Part shown: positions 1 to 5,374 of the stretch, one piece after another | How positions within the stretch are numbered: position 1 is the first letter of the stretch | Layout of the letters: every line of letters begins with the position of its first letter | Assembly: GCA_035505955.1 (NCBI GenBank) | Contig: DATJQH010000160.1 | Location: forward strand, 1-5,374 | Length of the DNA: 5,374 nt | DNA from: Fen-999 sp035505955 | Lineage (GTDB): Bacteria; Pseudomonadota; Gammaproteobacteria; Burkholderiales; Rhodocyclaceae | Direction of reading: 5' to 3' | Position numbers and translations under genes: made by a program | Notes under the pieces: generated by a model | Seen by the model: the letters and a program-made list of their open reading frames with translations, nothing else | What the model was told of the DNA's origin: nothing | The model's database searches: none

Positions 1-1328
<1,328 letters not shown>

Positions 1329-1333
1329 GTTCT

Positions 1334-1339
1334 CTCCTT
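1334..1339 (-). promoter_or_regulatory. Shine-Dalgarno site of ahcY
   Basis: AAGGAG read on the minus strand ends five bases before the ATG at 1328 and fixes that start. The bases just upstream, CAGTTCA at 1345-1339, are complementary to part of the riboswitch region, so access to this site may be what the riboswitch controls. Confidence 0.85.
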
Positions 1340-1347
1340 GAACTGTG

Positions 1348-1380
1348 ACCGGGAGGGCGTTTCCTGCTCACCTTCCCGGT
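1348..1380 (-). promoter_or_regulatory. Hairpin between the SAH aptamer and the ahcY ribosome-binding site
   Basis: ACCGGGA at 1380-1374 is perfectly complementary to TCCCGGT at 1354-1348. The stem can continue across one mismatch with GG (1372-1371) against CC (1357-1356). No T-run follows, so it does not look like an intrinsic terminator. Its position directly between aptamer and ribosome-binding site suggests it is part of the riboswitch's expression platform; that role is inferred. Confidence 0.55.
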
Positions 1381-1390
1381 TCGGGTTAGG

Positions 1391-1461
1391 CGAGCGCAGT
1401 TCAGAACTATTCCGAGCCTGGGGACCAGCGGAGAATTCCGGCCCTCGCAGCGCTCCTCGGG
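1391..1461 (-). promoter_or_regulatory. SAH riboswitch in the ahcY leader
   Basis: This RNA binds S-adenosylhomocysteine and in known cases raises expression of SAH-recycling genes. On the minus strand, CCGAG (1460-1456) pairs with CTCGG (1416-1412) to form P1. The conserved core GAGCGCTGC follows at 1455-1447, and CCAGGCTCGG lies at 1421-1412. GAGCGC (1455-1450) pairs with GCGCTC (1397-1392) to form the long-range pseudoknot. An internal stem, GGGCCGG (1444-1438) with CTGG and CCC (1428-1421, one bulged T), fills the variable arm. AGTT/AACT (1408-1405 with 1401-1398) makes a small hairpin before the pseudoknot strand. These conserved segments and pairings match the published family as I remember it (for example the Ralstonia element), and the RNA stands directly in front of ahcY, its usual target. 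Confidence 0.93.
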
Positions 1462-1469
1462 ATGGCAGG

Positions 1470-1499
1470 ATTATACCGCCGGCAAGCCGGCTAGAACAA
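1470..1499 (-). promoter_or_regulatory. Promoter of ahcY
   Basis: A perfect TATAAT -10 box lies at 1475-1470 on the minus strand. TTGTTC at 1499-1494 is a modest -35 box (three of six matches) at a spacing of 18 bases. The -35 box overlaps the last codons and stop of the HD-GYP gene. The predicted start near A1463 falls two or three bases before the first base pair of the SAH riboswitch, which strongly supports this promoter and makes ahcY at least partly independent of the metK transcript. Confidence 0.75.
1478..1491. repeat. Inverted repeat GCCGGC-AA-GCCGGC between the -35 and -10 boxes of ahcY
   Basis: Two GCCGGC hexamers, each itself palindromic, flank a central AA. The element starts at the first base of the HD-GYP stop codon (TAG read on the minus strand) and lies within the ahcY promoter spacer. 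It could be an operator or a hairpin at the 3' end of the upstream transcript. There is no T-run, so it is not a typical intrinsic terminator. It may also be only a by-product of high GC content. Confidence 0.4.
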
Positions 1500-2717
1500 C
1501 GGCCGGTCGAAGCCGCTCCACAGGGCATGCAGGTCGGTGATGCCCCAGGCGTTCGGATCCTCGTGAGACTCGATTTCGTCCGTCCGGTCGGCGAGATCGA
1601 CTATCTGCGGCGACAGGCGATGGCCCTTGGCGATGTTGTAGAACAGCTTCACGCGCGGCGTCAGCAACGCGGTGTCGTGCTGGTCGATGACCACGCCGAG
1701 ATAGCCCGACTTCAGCCGTACCAGCGTGCCGATCGGGTAGATGCCGACCGTGCGGACGAAGGCGTGGAAGATGCGCGTGTCGTACTGGCTGTGGCTCCAC
1801 TCCGCCATCTTGCGCAGCGAGTAGGCCGGCGGCCAGGCGTCCTTGTAGGGCCGGTTCGAAGTGGTGGCGTCATAGACGTCGCAGACGGCCGCCATGCGCG
1901 CGGACGTGCTGATCGCTTCGCCCGCGATCTGGTCCGGATAGCCGCTGCCGTCGGCGCGTTCGTGGTGATGGCGGGCCACCTCGAGCGCGACATCGCTGGC
2001 GTGGCCCTTCACCAGCAGGCGGTGGCCGAGCGGGGCGTGGTTGCGCAGGCGCGCGAACTCCTGGTCGGTCAGGCGCCCCTTCTTGTTGAGCAGTTCGAGT
2101 TCGATGCCGACCTTGCCGATGTCGTGCAGCAGTCCGGCCAGGCCGAGTTCGGTCAATACGTCGGATTCGTGGCCTAGCTGCCGGCCCAACCCGACCATCA
2201 ACGCGCCGACCGACACCGAGTGCATATAGGTGTAACTGTCCTGCTGACGCAGGCGCAGCAGGGCCGAGAGAACGCCGGGGTTGCGCTCGACCGAGGCGGC
2301 GATCTGGTTGGCGACCGGCATCAGTGTCTCCGGCTGGATCGCCTTGCCCATGCGCGCTTCTTCGAAGAGTTTGCCGACTTCCGCCACGGCGCGGGCACAG
2401 ATTGCCGCTGCCGCGGCGACTTCCTCTTCGGTGGTGGCGCGCTGGGCCGCGGCCGGCTCGGCGGCGCTTTGCTGCAGGTCGAGTTCCACTTCGGCGGCGG
2501 CTTGCGCTTCGGTCACGCCGACGCCGCGCGCGACATCGAGCCCCTTGTCGGTGTCGATCCACGCCTCGGCGATGTGGCTGGCGCGGATCTTTTGCAGCGT
2601 CTGCGCGTCCTCGATCTTGAACGAGGAACGCCAGAACGGATGGTCGAGCCAGGCACCGCCCAACTCGTGCAGAAACATGCCGACCCGGAGGTCGGCGACC
2701 GGAATCCGCTTCAGCAT
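1491..2717 (-). CDS. DUF3391 and HD-GYP domain protein, probable cyclic-di-GMP phosphodiesterase
   Basis: The 408-residue protein is probably a cytosolic phosphodiesterase that degrades cyclic di-GMP, a second messenger for motility and biofilm. Residues about 1-130 resemble the DUF3391 N-terminal region, starting MLKRIPVADLRVGMF; an alanine/glutamate-rich linker lies at about 70-110. The HD-GYP domain spans about 145-330: His166, the HD pair His198-Asp199 followed by GK, His227 and His231 in NHAPLGH, HHERADGSGYP at 251-261 and Asp280 in CDVYDATTSNRPY. All metal-site and GYP residues of an active family member appear present. About 80 further residues (YPIGTLVRL onward) form the usual C-terminal extension. 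There is no signal peptide or membrane segment. The frame is open far upstream through metK, but that part is a shadow; homology begins at ATG 2717. No strong Shine-Dalgarno site is visible. It lies 32 bases after metK and is probably co-transcribed with it. Activity on c-di-GMP is inferred from the motifs. Confidence 0.93.
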   Translation of the reverse strand: MLKRIPVADLRVGMFLHELGGAWLDHPFWRSSFKIEDAQTLQKIRASHIAEAWIDTDKGLDVARGVGVTEAQAAAEVELDLQQSAAEPAAAQRATTEEEVAAAAAICARAVAEVGKLFEEARMGKAIQPETLMPVANQIAASVERNPGVLSALLRLRQQDSYTYMHSVSVGALMVGLGRQLGHESDVLTELGLAGLLHDIGKVGIELELLNKKGRLTDQEFARLRNHAPLGHRLLVKGHASDVALEVARHHHERADGSGYPDQIAGEAISTSARMAAVCDVYDATTSNRPYKDAWPPAYSLRKMAEWSHSQYDTRIFHAFVRTVGIYPIGTLVRLKSGYLGVVIDQHDTALLTPRVKLFYNIAKGHRLSPQIVDLADRTDEIESHEDPNAWGITDLHALWSGFDRPLF

Positions 2718-2733
2718 CGCGGCATCATACCCG

Positions 2734-2747
2734 GCCGCGCCGGCGGC
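2734..2747 (-). other. GC-rich hairpin in the metK to HD-GYP spacer
   Basis: GCCGC (2747-2743) pairs with GCGGC (2738-2734) around a CGGC loop. It occupies most of the 32-base spacer between the metK stop and the HD-GYP start. No T-run follows, so termination is unlikely; it might modulate translation of the downstream gene, which lacks a clear ribosome-binding site, or mean nothing in such GC-rich DNA. Confidence 0.3.
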
Positions 2748-2749
2748 GA

Positions 2750-3916
2750 CTACAGGCCGGCGTCGTCCCGCAGCGCCGCCGCCTTGTTGGTCGCTTCCCA
2801 GGTGAATTCCGGCTCGTCGCGGCCGAAATGACCGTACGCGGCGGTCTTCTCGTAGATCGGCCGCAGCAGGTCGAGCATGTTCACGATGCCCTTCGGGCGC
2901 AGGTCGAAATGCTTCTTCACCAGTTCGGCGATGGTCTCGTCGGACACCCTGCCGGTGCCGAACGTGGTGACCCAGACGCTGGTCGGTTCGGCGACGCCGA
3001 TGGCGTACGACACCTGGACCTGGCAGCGCGAAGCCAGGCCGGCAGCGACGATGTTCTTGGCCACGTAGCGGCCGGCGTAGGCGGCCGAGCGGTCGACCTT
3101 GGACGGATCCTTGCCCGAGAAGGCGCCGCCGCCATGCGGGCAGGCACCACCGTAGGTGTCGACGATGATCTTGCGCCCCGTCAATCCACAATCCCCCTGC
3201 GGACCGCCGACGACGAAGCGGCCGGTCGGGTTGACGAGGAACTTGACCTCGCCCTTGACCAGTTCCTTCGGCAGTACGGGCTTGACGATGTCTTCTACGA
3301 CAGCCTCGCGCAGTTGCTCGAGCGGAATGTCCGGCGAGTGCTGGGTGGAGAGCACGACGGTGTCGATGCGCTCGGGCCGGCCGTTTTCGTAGCGGATCGT
3401 GACCTGGCTCTTGGCATCGGGCCGCAGCCACGGCAGCCGCCCGTCCTTCCTCACCATGGCCTGGCGCTCGACCAACCGGTGCGAGAGGTAGATCGGCAGC
3501 GGCATCAGCGAGGGCGTTTCGTCGCAGGCGTAGCCGAACATCAGGCCCTGGTCGCCGGCGCCCTGGTCGAGGTTGTTGTCGTAGGCCTTGTTCACGCCCT
3601 GGGCGATGTCCGGGCTCTGCTTGTCGTAGGCGACCAGCACGGCGCAGCCCTTGTAGTCGATGCCGTACTCGGTGTTGTCGTAGCCGATGCGCTTGATGGT
3701 GTTGCGGGCGACCTGGATGTAGTCGACATTGGCCGAGGTGGTGATTTCGCCGGCCAGGACGACGAGGCCGGTGTTGCACAGCGTTTCCGCGGCGACGCGC
3801 GAGTGTTTGTCCTGCGCCAGAATGGCGTCGAGGATGGCGTCGGAAATCTGGTCGGCGACCTTGTCCGGATGGCCTTCGGAAACCGATTCGGAAGTGAAGA
3901 GATATTGATTCGACAT
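2750..3916 (-). CDS. metK: S-adenosylmethionine synthetase (methionine adenosyltransferase)
   Basis: MetK is a cytosolic enzyme that condenses ATP and methionine into S-adenosylmethionine, releasing phosphate and pyrophosphate, and so supplies the cell's main methyl donor. The 388-residue product is close to the family norm (384 in E. coli). Signatures in order are SEGHPDKVADQ with HPDK at 16-19, the hallmark GAGDQG at 119-124, RPDAKSQV with Lys169, GPQGDCGLTGRKI at 238-250 and GGGAFSGKDPSKVDRS at 262-277, which binds metal and phosphate. The C-terminal part with YGHFGRDEPEFTWE is complete and ends in TAG. ATG 3916 is chosen because it gives the canonical MSNQYLFTSESVSEGHP start and has AGGAG five bases upstream; the longer open frame upstream shows no family similarity. 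It is the first gene of a likely metK/HD-GYP operon with a structured leader, and is divergent from the acyltransferase gene. Confidence 0.98.
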   Translation of the reverse strand: MSNQYLFTSESVSEGHPDKVADQISDAILDAILAQDKHSRVAAETLCNTGLVVLAGEITTSANVDYIQVARNTIKRIGYDNTEYGIDYKGCAVLVAYDKQSPDIAQGVNKAYDNNLDQGAGDQGLMFGYACDETPSLMPLPIYLSHRLVERQAMVRKDGRLPWLRPDAKSQVTIRYENGRPERIDTVVLSTQHSPDIPLEQLREAVVEDIVKPVLPKELVKGEVKFLVNPTGRFVVGGPQGDCGLTGRKIIVDTYGGACPHGGGAFSGKDPSKVDRSAAYAGRYVAKNIVAAGLASRCQVQVSYAIGVAEPTSVWVTTFGTGRVSDETIAELVKKHFDLRPKGIVNMLDLLRPIYEKTAAYGHFGRDEPEFTWEATNKAAALRDDAGL

Positions 3917-3918
3917 GA

Positions 3919-3976
3919 CTGCTCCTAAAGTACTTCCCCGTTGGGTCCGGCGTGACCGGCTCGGGGGATGGAGCAG
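3919..3976 (-). promoter_or_regulatory. metK Shine-Dalgarno site within an anti-Shine-Dalgarno hairpin
   Basis: AGGAG at 3926-3922 is the ribosome-binding site of metK. CTGCTCC (3976-3970) is perfectly complementary to GGAGCAG (3925-3919), so seven pairs would bury it. Inside this stem, CCCCG (3966-3962) pairs with CGGGG (3940-3936), and within that CCGG (3959-3956) with CCGG (3950-3947), giving one three-tier hairpin. A competing pairing exists: CTAAAG (3988-3983) is perfectly complementary to CTTTAG (3930-3925) and would block the first helix. The pairings are read directly from the sequence; their regulatory use is inferred. Confidence 0.65.
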
Positions 3977-4034
3977 GCGACGCTTTAGCAGAATTTCTAG
4001 GCCGCCCTGCAAGTTGTCCTGATTAACTCGGCGG
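3974..4034 (-). promoter_or_regulatory. SAM-II-like riboswitch aptamer in the metK leader
   Basis: The leader fits the SAM-II (or related SAM-V) pseudoknot pattern, whose ligand is S-adenosylmethionine. On the minus strand, P1 is CCGCC (4034-4030) with GGCGG (4006-4002). Loop 1 opens with GAGTTAA (4029-4023), one base different from the GATTTAA I recall for SAM-II. TTGCA (4012-4008) sits just before the 3' side of P1, a 12-base A-containing linker follows, and then comes TGCTAAAG (3990-3983). TTGC can pair with GC and AA of GCTAAA as in the SAM-II core, and GAC (4018-4016) with GTC (3981-3979), or CAGG with CCTG, could extend the second helix. The predicted transcription start falls four bases upstream of P1. 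SAM-II is best known from Alphaproteobacteria, so a false match or a variant class is possible. Confidence 0.68.
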
Positions 4035-4040
4035 AACCGG

Positions 4041-4046
4041 CATAAT
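4041..4046 (+). promoter_or_regulatory. Possible -10 box of the acyltransferase operon
   Basis: CATAAT matches the -10 consensus at five of six positions, and a start near 4053 would leave a short leader before the gene at 4086. No convincing -35 box is found at the right distance, so the call is weak. It overlaps the -10 box of the divergent metK promoter, so the two promoters could interfere. Confidence 0.28.
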
Positions 4047-4072
4047 TCTACTTTTTTATCGATCCCGGTCAA
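4045..4072 (-). promoter_or_regulatory. Promoter of metK
   Basis: TTGACC at 4072-4067 (five of six matches to the -35 consensus) and TAGAAT at 4050-4045 (five of six to the -10) are separated by 16 bases on the minus strand. The predicted start near G4038 leaves a leader of about 120 bases, long for a housekeeping gene and consistent with RNA-level control. Confidence 0.72.
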
Positions 4073-4085
4073 ACGCAGCGGCACC

Positions 4086-4937
4086 ATGGTCTTTCTGTTC
4101 CGTCTTCTGTCCCATCTGCCGTTGCCGGTATTGCACAACGTCGGCGCCTTGCTCGGCTGGATCACCTGGCTTGCCTCGCCGACCTATCGCCGCCACATGC
4201 GCGAGAACATCGAGCTGGCCGGCATGCAGCACGCCCGCAATGCGGCCATCGCCGAGGCCGGCAAGGGTGTCGCCGAGCTGCCCAAGATCTGGCTGCGGCC
4301 GCAGGAGGAGTTGCTCGCGCGCGTCGCCAGGGTTACGGGCTGGGAACATGTCGAAGCGGCGCGGGCCGCTGGCAAGGGCGTGTTGTATCTGACACCGCAC
4401 CTCGGCTGCTTTGAGATGGTCGCCCAGTACCTGGCGGCGCGACCCGATGCCGCCGGCCGAGTCCATCCGATCACCGTGCTCTGGCGCCGGCCGCGACAGG
4501 AGTGGCTGGCGCCGGTGATGGAGCAGGGTCGCGGCACGAACCTGAAGCTCGCGCCGGCGGATCTTTCGGGCGTACGCCGGTTGATGAAAGCCCTGAAGCA
4601 GGGCGAGGCAACCGGCATGCTGCCGGATCAGGTGCCCGGCAGCGGCGAAGGCATCTGGATCCCGTTCTTTGGCAAGCCGGCCTACACAATGACCCTGGCG
4701 GCACGCCTGGCCGAGGGCGGGGCGACCGTGCTGATGACCTACTGCGAACGGCTGCATTATGGGGCTGGTTATCACCTCCACTTCGTGCCGCTGTCGCAGC
4801 CGCTCGCGGGCGACCTGGCGGCGCGTGTGGCGCAGATCAACCACGAAATCGAAAACATCATCCGTCAATGCCCTGAACAGTATCTCTGGGGCTACAACCG
4901 CTACAAGCGCCCGGCGGGCGCTCCCGGACCACAATGA
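4086..4937 (+). CDS. LpxL/HtrB-family lysophospholipid (lipid A) acyltransferase
   Basis: This 283-residue protein belongs to the LpxL/LpxM family of inner-membrane acyltransferases, which move acyl chains from acyl-carrier protein onto lipid A precursors or related lipids at the cytoplasmic face. A hydrophobic N-terminal stretch (about 4-30) is the likely membrane anchor. The catalytic HX4E motif is HLGCFE with His105 and Glu110. RRPRQEW at 134-140, MLPDQVPGSGEGIWIPFFGKPAYT from 178 and the terminal PEQYLWGYNRYKRP from 263 are family landmarks. Length is a little under the roughly 300 residues of E. coli LpxL. ATG 4086 is the only start in the frame after an upstream stop at 4020, although no clear Shine-Dalgarno site precedes it. 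It overlaps the next gene by four bases, which implies translational coupling. The acyl chain and target position cannot be told from sequence. Confidence 0.92.
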   Translation: MVFLFRLLSHLPLPVLHNVGALLGWITWLASPTYRRHMRENIELAGMQHARNAAIAEAGKGVAELPKIWLRPQEELLARVARVTGWEHVEAARAAGKGVLYLTPHLGCFEMVAQYLAARPDAAGRVHPITVLWRRPRQEWLAPVMEQGRGTNLKLAPADLSGVRRLMKALKQGEATGMLPDQVPGSGEGIWIPFFGKPAYTMTLAARLAEGGATVLMTYCERLHYGAGYHLHFVPLSQPLAGDLAARVAQINHEIENIIRQCPEQYLWGYNRYKRPAGAPGPQ

Positions 4938-5374
4938 CCAGAATCGCCCTCGCCCTTCTCTGGCTGCTGCACTGGCTGCCGCTGCCCGTCCTCGCATCGC
5001 TCGGCCGCGGCCTCGGCCGCCTGCTCTACCGCTTCGGCCACGCGCGGCGCCGCATCGCGCTGATCAACCTCGGCCTTTGCTTTCCCGGCATGTCGGCGCA
5101 GCAAAAGTTAGCCCTCGCGAAACGCCACTTCGAAGCCTTCGGCCGCAGTTTCCTGGAGCGCGGCCTCCTCTGGTGGGGGAGTGCCGAGCGCATCCGCAAG
5201 ATCGGTCGCGTCGTCGGGCGCCAGCATCTCGACGCCCTCTATGGCAAGCAGCCGGTGATCCTGCTGGTGCCGCATTTCGTCGGCCTCGACATGGCGTGGA
5301 CGCGCATGAGCATGGACTACGACATGTCGGGGATCTATGCCAACCAGAAGAACCTGCTGTTCAACGCCGCGCTG
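4934..5374 (+). CDS. Second LpxL/HtrB-family acyltransferase, cut by the right edge
   Basis: The first 147 residues of a second family member are present and remain open to the window end, about half of the expected protein. It starts at the ATG of an ATGA overlap with the stop of the preceding gene, which argues for translational coupling and a shared operon. A hydrophobic N-terminus (about 4-32) with WLPLPVL, the basic NLGLCFP segment at 45-51 and the catalytic motif HFVGLD (His114, Asp119; HX4D rather than the HX4E of its neighbour) support the assignment. The two proteins share the N-terminal LPLPVL element but are otherwise well diverged, so they probably add different acyl chains or act at different positions on lipid A. 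In related genomes as I remember them, such a pair precedes dapF; that lies outside this window. Confidence 0.9.
   Translation, partial: MTRIALALLWLLHWLPLPVLASLGRGLGRLLYRFGHARRRIALINLGLCFPGMSAQQKLALAKRHFEAFGRSFLERGLLWWGSAERIRKIGRVVGRQHLDALYGKQPVILLVPHFVGLDMAWTRMSMDYDMSGIYANQKNLLFNAAL

Noticed and set aside
1348..1380. Intrinsic terminator for control of ahcY
   Set aside because: The hairpin is strong, but no run of T follows it on the minus strand, so control at translation is more likely than termination.
2724..2729. TATGAT as a -10 box for a private HD-GYP promoter
   Set aside because: No -35-like hexamer lies 16-18 bases upstream, and a start there would leave no room for a normal leader before ATG 2717.
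2718..3779. Long N-terminal extension of the HD-GYP frame through metK, suggesting a 762-residue fusion
   Set aside because: The upstream part is metK read in another frame, giving Arg/His/Pro-rich sequence with no domain. The DUF3391-like N-terminus begins exactly at ATG 2717.
2828..3928. A 366-codon plus-strand frame opposite metK
   Set aside because: It is a shadow of metK, rich in Val, Asp, Gly and Arg, with no domain or ribosome-binding site that I can see.
3917..4165. Extension of the metK frame upstream to give a 471-residue protein
   Set aside because: The added residues have no similarity to MetK, would cover the promoter and leader, and the canonical MSNQYLFTSESVSEGHP start with a good ribosome-binding site is at 3916.
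4056..4997. A 313-codon minus-strand frame opposite the acyltransferase gene
   Set aside because: It is antisense to a well-supported gene, has low-complexity Arg/Ala/Gly composition, and no recognisable domain.

Overview
The window reads as a high-GC proteobacterial chromosome, most likely a betaproteobacterium (Rhodocyclales-like is a guess). The reasons are the SAH riboswitch in front of ahcY, the long bacterial form of AhcY, a DUF3391/HD-GYP protein, and the metK locus lying divergent to tandem LpxL-type acyltransferases. No mobile elements, CRISPR arrays, tRNAs or rRNAs are seen. Almost all of the sequence is coding.

Minus strand, read right to left: a promoter at 4072-4045 drives a structured leader (about 4038-3917) and metK (3916-2750, S-adenosylmethionine synthetase). 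After 32 bases comes a DUF3391 + HD-GYP c-di-GMP phosphodiesterase-type gene (2717-1491). A second promoter (1499-1470), overlapping the end of that gene, then starts a leader holding a clear SAH riboswitch, followed by ahcY (1328 to beyond base 1, about 442 codons present, C-terminus cut off by the window edge).

Plus strand: divergent from metK, an LpxL/HtrB-family acyltransferase (4086-4937) overlaps by 4 bases (ATGA) with a second, diverged member of the family (4934 to beyond the right edge).

Functional logic: MetK makes SAM, methyltransferases turn it into SAH, and AhcY removes SAH. Both ends of this half of the activated methyl cycle appear to be controlled by RNA. The ahcY leader matches the SAH riboswitch. 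The metK leader carries a SAM-II-like pseudoknot pattern followed by an anti-Shine-Dalgarno element and a possible competing helix. A c-di-GMP phosphodiesterase gene sits between the two enzymes and is probably co-transcribed with metK, which suggests a link between SAM status and c-di-GMP. The metK leader is the most noteworthy part of the window.
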